DNA from: Epicoccum nigrum
Taxonomy: Eukaryota > Ascomycota > Dothideomycetes > Pleosporales > Didymellaceae
Direction: 5' to 3'
Length of the DNA stretch: 64,000 bases
Assembly (NCBI GenBank): GCA_002116315.1
Contig: KZ107851.1
Coordinates: 868,001 to 932,000, forward strand
Shown one piece after another: positions 20,185-30,457 of this stretch. A program made the translations under genes and the position numbers. The stretch's first letter is position 1, and every line of letters starts with the position of its first letter. The notes under the pieces were generated by a model, which did not search any database, was not told the DNA's origin, and saw only the letters and a program-made list of their open reading frames with translations.

Positions 20185-22581
20185 TCAGTCTAGCGCGAAG
20201 CACCTCTCAACGTTGTCCACATTGTTGCCCCACCAATTTGGCATCTTGATCGACTTGCCGCTTCCGAAGAACAGAAAGATTAGCAACATGTTCAAGTTGA
20301 AGGCCGCATCGAAAGCGGCTGCAACGATGTAGTTGTAGCGCTTCCAGATCTTGAAGTGATGGCGGAAAATCCAGTACATGGCGATGAAGCCACCAAGCCA
20401 TGCACTGAAGTATCCGGTCGACAAGTTGCCGTAGAAGACTGTAATTCCGGAGAAGAAGATCGTGGTATTCCAGAGGTGGAATTTGAGCTTCGACTTTGGG
20501 AAAGCTCGGTGCAGTGCATACATGACCAGCGGCGCAGCAGCGCCAACAAGGAACCCGTATGGCAGGATTTTCAACTCATCGGCGCCAAACATCCTCTTTG
20601 GACCAATGACTGCATACTGAACACCAATTGTATTTGAACCCACAAGCGACTGACCTGTCCATTGGTGGAGAGGATCCGGCTTCGCACCCGATAGAATGTC
20701 GAATTTGGTGCTGAGAACCCATCGAATCACACCATAATTGATTGGTATGCCCAAGATGCTGCCAAAAACTTGACTAAAGAAGACGGTACGTGGCGGGATA
20801 TGCATATAATGCCCGATGCGCTGGTCCTGGAGCATGTACTGGGCGCGATACCAAGCGTCGCCTGCTATGGAGCCGTAGACCGAGGGTCCGCAGGGGTGAT
20901 GATGGCCTGCGCCAGCAGCGGTATGAACCATGTATCCGTATATGAGCTCGTTGAAATCGCCGATCGCAACTTGGTAGTTTGAGATTGCGTAGAGATAGCC
21001 AAGTGGTACGACGACGACGAAGCCAGTCGCAACACCGACAATTACGGTCCACCAAGGTATGAAGAGCTGACCAGAACCTACGATCGCAAGCAAGATGACG
21101 ATTCCAGTTACGAACAATGCCCCAAACCACCATAAGGGGACCTCTTTGTACGCTCGTTGTAGCACGTTCAGACGATCAGTATACTGGTGGTGAATGTTGG
21201 GCTCCGTAGCGCTGGTGAAGCCTTGTTGTTTTCTTGCTTCGCTTCGAGCTTTCCTCGCTGCCATATTCTTTCTGAATGTTGCAAGAAGCGCAGGGCCGCC
21301 GAATGTTGCCAACCAGACAAAAGCCGAAGGCAGCTTTGCGTAGTTGAAGAAGGTCGCCCATGCAAACTGCAAACCCATGTAGGCCGGACCGTGTTCTTCC
21401 CAGGCTGTCTCGTTAAGACTGAAGTCGCTGTTCATAATTTTGTTCGTAGGGTACTTTGTTCCGTTCGCTAAAAGTAAAGAGTTGGACATTAGTCCATGTT
21501 TGTAAGAGCCAAGGTTGCCCCATTTGGCTGCTGGGATCAGTATCCAGCAGTTGAACACAAAAGCGAGGAACAAGACCGTCTGAGTCCAAAAAGGTGTGAT
21601 CAGGATCGATGTGCCATTCCAGTTAATGTTAGACCAGTCAAGGCTGAGGTTCAGAAAGCCCATGCCTCCCAGGCCTGATCCAATAAAGTTTGCAATCGGG
21701 TTCTTTGGTGCCACCCAGCACAGGAATGCGAGTGAAGAAGTCATGGGGAAAACGTATTCGGGCAGGAATTGCCAGAGTGTCATGCCAATGAGGCACAAGA
21801 AGAATATGTGCATCTGGCGTTTGGCCAGTGGGCTATTGTGATCTTGCTTGCGGAAAGTTTCGAACAGCGTCGTTTGCATGAGCGCCTGGGGCCATACATA
21901 CTCCGGCTCCCACAGCAATAACGAACGTGCGATGGCAGCGATGGCGTAGCCCACCCAAACGATAGCCAACATATAGAAGATAGCTACAGCGGGATGAATC
22001 CTCGTATCGTACCACAGCTCAGCCATACTGATGGGGGTGTAGCCAAGGTTGTATGTGGCACCAGAAGCTGCAGTTAGCGTGACCAGCACATGCTCTTTGA
22101 TGCTCCACGGGGCCGGGTTGAGGTTGAATCCATAGCCGAATGGCAGGTTGACCTGCCAAGCGGGAAGGACCTTTGCCAGCCCACGTCCTACGTAGTGACA
22201 TGCAATCTGCACGAAGAAGACAGAGTAAGGCGCTTGAGTCGTACGGAAGTGGCTCATCTGCGACAAGAAGGCTCCTGGAACGATGAATAGGATGCAGAGA
22301 ACGAAGTAGCGGAAAGTGATCGTCGGCAGAGTAGGGTCATCTTCGAGCGAGACTGTCTGGCGCACAATAAGTGGCAGTTGAGCGATTTCCGGGTCATCGT
22401 GTGCTTCTTCTTCGATGATGGCTGTATCTTCTACTGCGTCGAGTCCGGATGGTGTTTGAGCCTCTGTGGTGCCCAGTTTGGCACCTTTGTCTTCGGAGGC
22501 TGATCCGCGATAGCTTGTGGCTGGGCTAAGCTCTGCACTTGTGGTCTTGGCCGTCGCCTTGTTGTCTTTTAGGTCCGCCAT
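20185..22581 (-). CDS. oligopeptide transporter, OPT family
   Basis: One uninterrupted frame of 798 residues starting at MADLKDNK. A hydrophilic, acidic N-terminus of about 110 residues is followed by about 14-16 hydrophobic segments. Family landmarks include DDPTLPTITFRYFVL entering the first membrane segment, and HIPPRTVFFSQVFGSILGIPINYG near the C-terminal third. The latter corresponds to the conserved KIPPR motif. OPT proteins import tetra-/pentapeptides, glutathione or metal chelates by proton symport across the plasma membrane; the substrate cannot be told from sequence. The length agrees with fungal members. A family B repeat lies 3' and a family A repeat upstream. Confidence 0.92.
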   Translation of the reverse strand: MADLKDNKATAKTTSAELSPATSYRGSASEDKGAKLGTTEAQTPSGLDAVEDTAIIEEEAHDDPEIAQLPLIVRQTVSLEDDPTLPTITFRYFVLCILFIVPGAFLSQMSHFRTTQAPYSVFFVQIACHYVGRGLAKVLPAWQVNLPFGYGFNLNPAPWSIKEHVLVTLTAASGATYNLGYTPISMAELWYDTRIHPAVAIFYMLAIVWVGYAIAAIARSLLLWEPEYVWPQALMQTTLFETFRKQDHNSPLAKRQMHIFFLCLIGMTLWQFLPEYVFPMTSSLAFLCWVAPKNPIANFIGSGLGGMGFLNLSLDWSNINWNGTSILITPFWTQTVLFLAFVFNCWILIPAAKWGNLGSYKHGLMSNSLLLANGTKYPTNKIMNSDFSLNETAWEEHGPAYMGLQFAWATFFNYAKLPSAFVWLATFGGPALLATFRKNMAARKARSEARKQQGFTSATEPNIHHQYTDRLNVLQRAYKEVPLWWFGALFVTGIVILLAIVGSGQLFIPWWTVIVGVATGFVVVVPLGYLYAISNYQVAIGDFNELIYGYMVHTAAGAGHHHPCGPSVYGSIAGDAWYRAQYMLQDQRIGHYMHIPPRTVFFSQVFGSILGIPINYGVIRWVLSTKFDILSGAKPDPLHQWTGQSLVGSNTIGVQYAVIGPKRMFGADELKILPYGFLVGAAAPLVMYALHRAFPKSKLKFHLWNTTIFFSGITVFYGNLSTGYFSAWLGGFIAMYWIFRHHFKIWKRYNYIVAAAFDAAFNLNMLLIFLFFGSGKSIKMPNWWGNNVDNVERCFALD

Positions 22582-23133
22582 CTTGGATGGCTCGACTTCC
22601 CTCCATTTTCCAAGCCTTCACACTTCTTAAGCATCACACATCTGAACGTGTGATCGATTGCGCCATTCGAAGTTTGCATTGTGTTTTCAATATCGCTAGC
22701 CTAGTAGGGCAACTGTTACGTCCTCGCTTGCTCGATTATCCAACGGTGGTGCCGATTCCCTGCCGAAGCTCGTATTTGCTCCACCAAATGCTGCTAGTTG
22801 GATGCTTAATTAAAGCTTGCCACGCCCAGCAACTTGACATTGCACCTGAAGATTGCGTGCTGTGGTTCGTGTGTTGGAGAGCACCCAATAAATTGGCCTT
22901 ATTGCCCAGGTAGCGATGACATATGTAAGGCATTTCATCACATGCTGTAAGACAGATTCTGAAGAGGAAGGCCCACATGTTCGCGGTCAGAATCTGCTGA
23001 GGAAGTTTTGGATGCACGACTCGCTCAGATTGGAGATATGATCGGTCTTATCAGTCAAGCCGAAAACAAATACATTTGCCCGATCGCCTGAAAGGGAAAG
23101 GAAAATTTCACCTCAGAAGATGGACGGCTGCGA
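22582..23133. other. intergenic, OPT upstream region
   Basis: About 550 bases upstream of the OPT gene with no supported gene; it ends at the boundary of a MITE-like element. Confidence 0.5.
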
Positions 23134-23354
23134 CTCTTGCGCGCCAAATAAAGCTGCAGATAGGCTATTTTACAACAATAACACTCTATAATTATAGCTT
23201 AATATTAAGTCCCAAAGACCATAAGTTAAAAAACCTATACTAACTTGTCTACCTAGCTTCTTTATGGTCCTCTGATACCCTAAACTCGCAGTACGCAGGC
23301 AGGCAGAGTTCCACGACGGAGGTCTTATCTGCCACTATTTTGGACGTGCAAGAG
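23134..23354. repeat. MITE-like element, family A, copy 1
   Basis: The ends are inverted repeats: CTCTTGCGCGCC at the left, and GGACGTGCAAGAG at the right, whose complement is CTCTTGCACGTCC. GCAGATAG and CTTATCTGCC lie at matching inner positions. Flanking 5-mers TGCGA and CGCGA look like a decayed target duplication. The interior is AT-rich and resembles the other family A copies when reversed. It abuts the 3' end of the Cys-rich gene. Confidence 0.75.
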
Positions 23355-23371
23355 CGCGACACAAGTACTTC

Positions 23372-24100
23372 TCATGCGTGTGTGCTCAACTTGTCGCATC
23401 TCAGACAGACATCCGCAGTGTTTACCAAGTCTGCGGCTCGCTGACATTGTCCATACATCCCCTCTACATAACGGCGCCTTCTCACTCTCGAAAGCCCTGC
23501 GAGCTCGTCTTCTCGACAGTCGTAGCAGGTCCACTTGCTAACGCAGGTGCAGCCTCGATGACTGACGCCGTGTTCTTCAAGTGCCTTGGTGGCGCAAGCA
23601 AGGCAAACATACACACGTGCACCATTCGTTGCAACAGCTTTGTGATCGTCTGAGTATATGCTTTGGTGGTGGTGTTGAAAGCGACAACCTTTACAGACCT
23701 GGAAGAGTCCATGTTCTGATTGATGCGAGGTGCACTCTCTGAGCTCGCCCCAGTGTTGTGCTATGCCCGGGAGGAGACGTTGATCGCAGGCAACAGCCGT
23801 ATTTGGCGGGCTCGGCGCGGACAGACCTGGAGAGGCATCATCGGAAAACCAGCGCGTGAACTTATTGACATTCTGCTTGATGCGCTGCGCTTCCGCCCTT
23901 CGCTCATCTTGTTGTGCTTCCCACATCTCGACGATATGAGGGTGCGATTGAAGGAGCACTGCCTTGCTGATAAGTTGCGGTTCGACCATGATGACACCCC
24001 CCTGATCTGGTTTGAAGCATACTCGCCAGTAGTCCGCGCACTCTTCAATGATGGCGTCGGGTATATTTGCAGATCGTTCTAGTGCCTCGCGAGACTTCAT
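23372..24100 (-). CDS. hypothetical Cys/His-rich, probably zinc-binding protein
   Basis: A single frame of 242 residues from the first real ATG (MKSREALERSAN); the frame extends further upstream without Met, so an upstream exon is possible. The N-terminal half is helical and charged (EMWEAQQDERRAEAQRIKQNVNKFTRWF). The C-terminal half holds a regular series of metal-ligand pairs: CKGCRFQHHH, CLACATK, CTCVSKWTCYDC and CLRC. This would fit two or three treble-clef or RING-like zinc sites, but no named domain is recognised. Its neighbour on the same strand is the caspase-like protease. A MITE-like element ends 17 bases beyond its stop codon. It looks like a lineage-restricted gene. Confidence 0.6.
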   Translation of the reverse strand: MKSREALERSANIPDAIIEECADYWRVCFKPDQGGVIMVEPQLISKAVLLQSHPHIVEMWEAQQDERRAEAQRIKQNVNKFTRWFSDDASPGLSAPSPPNTAVACDQRLLPGIAQHWGELRECTSHQSEHGLFQVCKGCRFQHHHQSIYSDDHKAVATNGARVYVCLACATKALEEHGVSHRGCTCVSKWTCYDCREDELAGLSRVRRRRYVEGMYGQCQRAADLVNTADVCLRCDKLSTHA

Positions 24101-24710
24101 GGTGCCGCAAACCCAGAAGTAAGGAGACAAGTCGGAGGCTGCACGAATTAATTGCACGGCACCGTGTTATAAAGGTAGAGATGAATCTATCCACCTGGAG
24201 AAGAGCAAAGAGATCAGTTGAATTGATGATGATCTATCTATGGGTCAGAGGTACCTCATATACAGGCACTGGCAACAAAGAAGATTGCTCTGCCTTCGGT
24301 GACTGAGGCAAGCAAGTTACAAACTGGCTATACTACAAACTGACTATTCATGAGATAGAAGCTGCCCCCAAACCAACAGCCCTCCGGCAGCTGAATCAAA
24401 TGAGGAAGCCCCCATTAGCATACGTTCATGCGAGCTCTATTAGTTTCAAAGGGTTAGGCATTCACCTCAACTGGTAGTTGGGTATTCACCTCAGACTTCG
24501 GTTCGTAAGGTGATACAATACACATTCACCATCACTTCTGTCAATCATGCAATACATGAGCGGACGTAGTAAGGAGCAGTGGAACAATGCTATACATACG
24601 TAATATTTATAGAAGTAGCACATAACTACGGGTATCTTATTTCTAACGCTAAACCCAAAACACAACAAAACAGATCAACCTCAGTGAGCTTGCAGGCAAA
24701 ACCGGGCAGC

Positions 24711-26200
24711 TCAGGGGTCATCCTCGACGTGCGATGAGTTCGATACAGGAGACAATAGCGGTTGTGACGTGTCGGTACTTCGGCGTTTGGTAAGTCGGAG
24801 GTCGTCAAGCACGTCGCGTGAGCGCTTGCGCGTAGGGGAAGGTAATGGCGAGCAATGGTACATGTCCACATCGATGGCTTCGGCCGGCCTTTGTGAGCCC
24901 TTCTCGATTCTTCGCCTGGCGAGAAATTTCTTCCACTGCGCAACAGCATACATGGCCAGTCCGACCCGTTCAAAGTATGACACCTTGGCGGACTTGATGC
25001 CGATCCAGTCGATTTTTTTCAAACCGACCATCTTCTTGTTCTCAAATGCTTTGGCTAGGCTCCTTGTCAACACCTCGACCTGTTCTTTGTTTAGGCTCTC
25101 ATCTCTGAGGGCGAATCTCAACGTCAGGTATCCTCGAGGATTGCGTGCGACGATTGCTTTGTGTTGAGCGCGCTTTCGCGTCCCCTTCAGTGGCGCCAGA
25201 AGGATGTTGGAGTCACTTTGAAGCCGGTACCACAGATGTGACGGACATTCACGACGCCGATGATCCATACAGACTCTCTGGTTAACGTGAAATGTGTTGA
25301 ATGGCTTGTCGCCGTACTCTGTGACAAGGTCCTTTAGGGTGTCGATCAAGGCTCTGGTAAACGAATTTGGACCTGGAGCTGCGGTGGTCTGATCTAGTCC
25401 ACAAGCACTGAGTAATTCAAACTTCTTGCCTGTCTGCACCCCCGACTTTGTTATGTTGCTAGCATAGCAGGCGTCTAAGATGGTCAACACGTCGGCATCG
25501 ATGTCATCCGCCCTCAAGATATCCTCTGCTTTGTTCCAATTCGCATATGCGTCTTGATAGAGTCCTTTGCCTTGTGCCGGATTTGCGCATGCAGCCAACT
25601 GCAAGAACTTCTTGTCCTCGTAGTATACGCCATGGCCAGTGTAGTAGACGATAAGCAGATTGTTTGGTCCGTTGTGCTCGGCAGCGAAGCTGCTGACTCG
25701 ACTGTTGAGTTGCAGTTGTGCTTTGCCCTTGACATTCAGTTCGACGATTTCGGTGTGGTAGTGGAAGCGGTCACGAAACAGGGCTTCGAGTTCTATTGCC
25801 TAGCTTCTCGTTAGAATCATCCGCCGAGAGAAGCCAGTAGTTCGGTACACACCTCGGCTTTAGTCTTGAGCTCATCAAGTTCGTCAGCCCACTTGATAAT
25901 GAGTACTGAAACCTGCTCGTAACCCTCTGGCAGGTTCATGTTCTTCGCTATGGCCTCGTTCCACCACATTCGCATCTCGTCGGCGCGTTGTTTTTCTGCC
26001 GCGTCTGCGGCAACTGAAGTGCGTCTATCTGGCAGAACATCTGCTGATGAAGTCTCAATCGCTTGCGCGACCGATTCAATCGACTCGACTTGGATGGCAG
26101 CGTGGATGATCTGACCACTGTATGGATTGACTTGTTGTGAAGTGCCTTCATTGTCCGCCGCTCTCACGACGGGCAAAGACAGGTCTAGATTGGCAGTCAT
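24711..26200 (-). CDS. caspase-like cysteine protease (peptidase C14 fold)
   Basis: Two exons, 26200-25853 and 25799-24711, are joined across a 53-nt intron with a CTAAC branch site; the product has 478 residues. The N-terminal part contains MWWNEAIAKN and a helix before the domain. The core runs from about residue 115. Strand-like LLIVYYTGHGVYY carries the catalytic His (about H172) and VLTILDACYAS the catalytic Cys (about C227), the dyad of caspases and metacaspases. A helical region follows (LTLRFALRDESLNKEQVEVL), then a basic Ser-rich tail (RKRSRD, KRRSTD) with possible nuclear signals. No N-terminal prodomain or NLR part is fused. Related fungal proteases are linked to regulated cell death and heterokaryon incompatibility; that role is only inferred here. 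Confidence 0.82.
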
Positions 26201-26784
26201 GGTGTGCGTTGCTAAGGGAATCTAGGGCTACAGAGCGAAACACAACGCCCATGTTCATATACACTTGCGATTGTCTATGCGTGCCCTCAGCCCCCATATT
26301 GAGGGGAGCGTTTGCACGGCAGAGTGTTCACATTTAGCAGCGGCTCACCCCGCCCGTTCAAACTAGCGCTTATCACCCCTGTCCCCTTCTATCGTGGGGG
26401 CCAAAAGTATGCCTCTTCCATTTACACCGGTCTGAGCCTTTCCCATAGTTTTGTGATTATCAATTTCGATAGGGTGTGGTGGCTTGATGCTTCGAACGCC
26501 TTGCTGCTGATAGCGGGAACTGCTCTGTTGATTTGTTTGGGATCGACACGTTATGCAAGTGTCGAGGCGGCTGTGCCACTGCGCATGCTGACCGCCATTA
26601 ACTGGGGGCCAAATCTCTTCGCAGCCCTAGGCAATCAGTTGCCTAGGAGGCCTGCAGTATCTAAACTGTAGGTATATTACCAGACAACGCCCTGCTTGAG
26701 AAGGGCACCTTTCATAAGGCTGCTGATCAGACACCTCTACGAATATTGCAAGCCGAGTCAACAACGCCAATTGCCGCAGACGAC

Positions 26785-27197
26785 ATGGAGCCTCTTCCCG
26801 CTCAGACAATCGAGGTCGGTCGCGCCGAAGTGAGACCTTTGCCACAAGTAAGGCTGACCCAGTAATGCAGGACGAACAGGCACAAGTCGAGCACACAGAA
26901 GAACCGCTTCAAAAATCGGGAGTTGCGAATGCAGGAGAGAAGGCCGTTATGGTAATGCCTATTTGTTACTTGATGATGACTCTACTGACCTCACAGGCCA
27001 AAGCCAGGTACCAAGAAGGGCAGCTAGTACACATGGCCGTCATCCAAGGAGGTGCACGTGTAAAGGGCGTCTTCAGGATTAACAAACTGCTTTACAACCA
27101 TGCAGGCTGGGTGGAGTATCAGCTTAAAGAGGACCTCACTGGTCAGCTCTACAGGCACGGTGCTGCGGTACGCGAGAAGGACCTGAAGCCACAGTAA
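26785..27197 (+). CDS. small hypothetical protein with an SH3-like C-terminal region
   Basis: Three exons are modelled: 26785-26829, 26871-26951 and 26997-27197, giving 108 residues. The two introns, 41 and 45 nt, both have CTGAC branch sites. The N-terminal 40 residues are polar and acidic. The C-terminal part (RYQEGQLVHMAVIQGG, KGVFRINKLLYNHAGWVEYQL, REKDLKP) looks like a small beta-barrel of SH3 or Tudor type. No family is recognised. It sits between the protease and the DUF6594 gene. Its 5' end could extend further upstream. Confidence 0.55.
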
Positions 27198-27561
27198 AGC
27201 ATTGATGTTCGTGATGATGAGGGAGGCGGAGCCAGAGGATGCAACATTGGTTTGAGGCGGTGCTCCCCAATGAAGCTGAGGAGGCGCTTCCTGCAGCCAA
27301 TGATGCTCGTCATGCAGGGCTAAGAGATGCGCATTGACATTCAGCCCCGAGTAGAATATCCTACATTCCATTTCTCTCTGCCTAGCATTTCATACAAGAG
27401 CGTACACCCGCCACAACCTCTCCAGATGTCAAGCCACATCTAAAACCACTCCTGCGTTATTTGCTTCGTAGTGTGCGATCTACGTTGGGATTGTTTAGTG
27501 TTCTTTCTTCTCGTCTTTGATTGCTCTTACCTTAAGGTTACCTCGTTCTCACCCCGCGAGA

Positions 27562-29128
27562 ATGGCCCCAGCACGCACTATGACTGGAGACACTTTCTTA
27601 GATGAAAAGCGAGCGCAGACCCCAGCATCTCCAACGAACACAGATACCACATTAAGGGGCGACGCGTTCATTGAGATTGGAGAGATCCACGCGCAAAATC
27701 CGGGAGATGCTTTGGATGAATCACGTCCGACATCATTCGCCGAGGCCGCACAGCCTGGTAGGTGATCCTGAACTCCAATTTGGCCCCCAGCCATCTTCAG
27801 TTCCAACCTTACCTATTCCATCACTGAGACAATGTCGCTTGTGTACTCTGGTTGACGACAATCAACACTCAAGTGTGATTAATTGATCTTTCAGCATGAC
27901 GAATATGTATTACAGAACTGACTGGAGCAGGCGATGAGAAGCGACCTGGCTTTTTGCGGCGCGTGACTGGCTCATTCAAAACCACACCAGACCCGGTACT
28001 TGTGACCGAAACCAAGACCAGAACATGTAGGTCCTTAACCTAGTGTGCATGTTGATGGCACAATTTAACAGGCCTAACAGTGGAAAATGCACCCAATGGG
28101 TTTCCCAGACTTGCAGCTTTCCAAGCGAGCGATTCCAATTTCGGCTTGTACCGATCATACAGTTACCTCCACTCTCGCATCTTACTCGACTACCAGAGCG
28201 AGATCACCGAGCTAGAAGAAAAGCTAGATCAGATCGACTGGGACGAGGTGGACGAAGACGAAGACCGCCCGCGATTCCGAGCTGAGGCAGATGAGAACAC
28301 CGAGGCTCGAAGAACGATCCTTCGCGAGATCAAGACCAAGTTGATGGAATACGGTAAGCCAGATAGGATGCATGGAATTCGGGTTTGTCTAACGTAACAC
28401 GCAGACGAGGTTCTTATCAATGTACGCAGGCTGGAAGCCTTCCAACGGCCATCAGAGCGTGACTACCGCAGCGTGCGTCGCTACCACAACAACACGAAGC
28501 CGCTGATGGACGGCGAAATGGAATCGATCCGGTGCAAGGAAGACGTTGTGTCTATCAGCACAGGTCGTGAACGAGCAGCATTTGATGGTGGCGTCGAGAC
28601 CCTCATTGGACAAATCGACAGTACTTTGAAAAAGATCTTCAACCTCAAGCAAGGTCCTCTTTTAGTAAGCGATCGATTGAAACGGGTGACTTCCCATCTA
28701 ATATCAGGACAGAGGTACTTTCGAACACCTGAACTTGCAGCCAAGACAGAGAACACAGATATCTCTCTCTACAGCGCTACGCGGATCGATAAGATGGTCA
28801 ATATCTTCATCACCTTTGTTATATTTATCCTGCTTGTTATCCCCATTGGTAAGCAGACCATAGCTCATACGACGTTACAGAAGTACTGATCATCGCAGTA
28901 ACCATGTACCACCTCACGAGTTCGATCGACCTCAACGGCAATACCCCGGCGGTGACTTCGCGGAACACGTTCAACGCCGTTGGTGTACTGATTGTGTTTA
29001 CCTTGTTGTTCAGTGCAGCCATGTCAGTGCTGACGAAAGCGGCGCGGCACGAGATGTTTGCAGCGTCTGCAGCATACTGTGCTATCTTGGTGGTGTTCAT
29101 TGGGAATTTTACGGGGCCGAATAATTAG
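27562..29128 (+). CDS. DUF6594 family membrane protein
   Basis: Five exons are modelled: 27562-27757, 27916-28026, 28072-28353, 28405-28848 and 28899-29128, giving 420 residues with consistent phases. The N-terminal 110 residues are polar and disordered-looking. The conserved block begins GFPRLAAFQASDSNFGLYRSYSYLHSR, followed by LLDYQSEITELEEKLDQID and the RPSERDYRSVRRYHNNTKPL segment typical of DUF6594. Three hydrophobic helices end the protein (about 320-420): VNIFITFVIFILLVIPI, AVGVLIVFTLLFSAAMSVL and FAASAAYCAILVVFIG. The family is widespread in fungi, has no proven function and is expected to be an integral membrane protein. It lies beside a caspase-like protease. Confidence 0.8.
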
Positions 29129-29320
29129 TGGCTGGTGCCATAATGACTGTATGATGACTACGATTTATGACCACAATCTGAGAAGCTTTCTTACAGGTGA
29201 TATTTCGTTTTTCGATGATGTGTTATTTATCCTTTGGGATCGCTCCTCCGAATTGACAAGACACAGCTTGAAAGCCTCTCACTTCTCATAGCTAATCGTC
29301 TGCCCTGGATTCTTTCAGGA

Positions 29321-30218
29321 CTACTCATCAAGTCCCCAGCCCTCTCTCAGCTCCTCGCGCATCTCTCTACTCTCGGTCACCTCCTCCACCGTCTTCCAGA
29401 ATTCTTTCGCAATCTTCTCTCTCCTTACACTCACACCTTTCATGACTTTCCACACTCTCTCGATGTTTTCCCGCTCCTCGGGCGCCACTTTCCTTGTATG
29501 TCTAGCTCTAAGACTATCCAGCCTCGTCATCATGTCAGTCTTCTCGCGCTCAAGTGAAGAGATATGTGACAATATATCCGCGGTGCTGAGAGAGTTGCTG
29601 AGTGAGGCGAGGGTGGCGCGCAGCGTCTTGGCGAGGGATTGGAGTTCCGTCGTCTTAGCGTTGAGGGTGCGAACGCGAGCATCGTACTCAGCAAGTTGCT
29701 CAGGGGTGACAGCGTCATCGGGACTCTGCTATGGTCAGCGTAATATTCATGTAATGAGACGTGAGCGGAATTCGAGTGCATCATATTGACCTGTGCTACA
29801 ACGTACCTGCGCAGCGTGATACACCATTGACTTGCCTGTTTCAATTTCAGTCAGTCACACTCGCGACATAAAGCAGACGCACTCACCTGATGCACGAACC
29901 TCGACCAGCTTCTGCTCTTGTAAATCTTTGAGAAGCTTTACAGTGGTAGCTAAATCGCCATTAGTCGTTATTCCCTCACATGCAGCCTCAAGGACAGCAG
30001 TTTCACTGACCCTTCGTTACTTTATTGCGCAGATTGGCTGATATCTCTATGGCTGAGTAGGGTCTGTTCGTATCACCTGAGCCGCGTTAGTACAATGCAC
30101 TCGAGGTGGCCCGGGGATACGGCAACATACGTAGGTAGTACAGAATTATGTCTGAGCCCTCAGCGCCGGTTGCTTTCTTCTTCTTCTCACCCTCCTTAAG
30201 TGCTCCCATCTTGTACAT
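29321..30218 (-). CDS. HOP2: homologous-pairing protein HOP2 (TBPIP family)
   Basis: Five exons are modelled: 30218-30131, 30076-30011, 29949-29887, 29835-29807 and 29725-29321, giving 216 residues. The winged-helix N-terminal domain reads DIILYYLRDTNRPYSAIEISANLRNKVTKATTVKLLKDLQEQKLVEVRASGKSMVYHAAQ when joined, interrupted by introns. A leucine-zipper-like coiled coil follows (about 90-165), then a helical C-terminus (RKVAPEERENIERVWKVMKG). With Mnd1, Hop2 stimulates Dmc1/Rad51 strand exchange in meiotic homologue pairing. Translation may begin at MYKMGAL or three codons later at MGAL. It lies 240 bases downstream of the AAA ATPase gene on the same strand. Confidence 0.88.
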
Positions 30219-30457
30219 TGGCTGCTCAAGGGTGAGAAATGCAGAGTCGGAATGCGTTGAACGAGGTTCGAGATGTGAGCGAACACGCTAAGTCATTAGT
30301 AGATTGGTAAGGTCTCGAGACGGAAGGAGCGACCATCAACACAGTAAGTGGAATGAATCTGGCTATCAAGCAAACCGACACTTTGGACGAATTGACCTTG
30401 TAAAGTGTTTGTAAGTGTTCGAAGGAGCGACCTGATAAAGCTATTGTGAAAATGTAG

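Noticed and set aside
23372..29128. A gasdermin-like pore-forming protein next to the caspase-like gene
   Set aside because: None of the neighbours shows a recognisable gasdermin N-domain; the only membrane protein is DUF6594.
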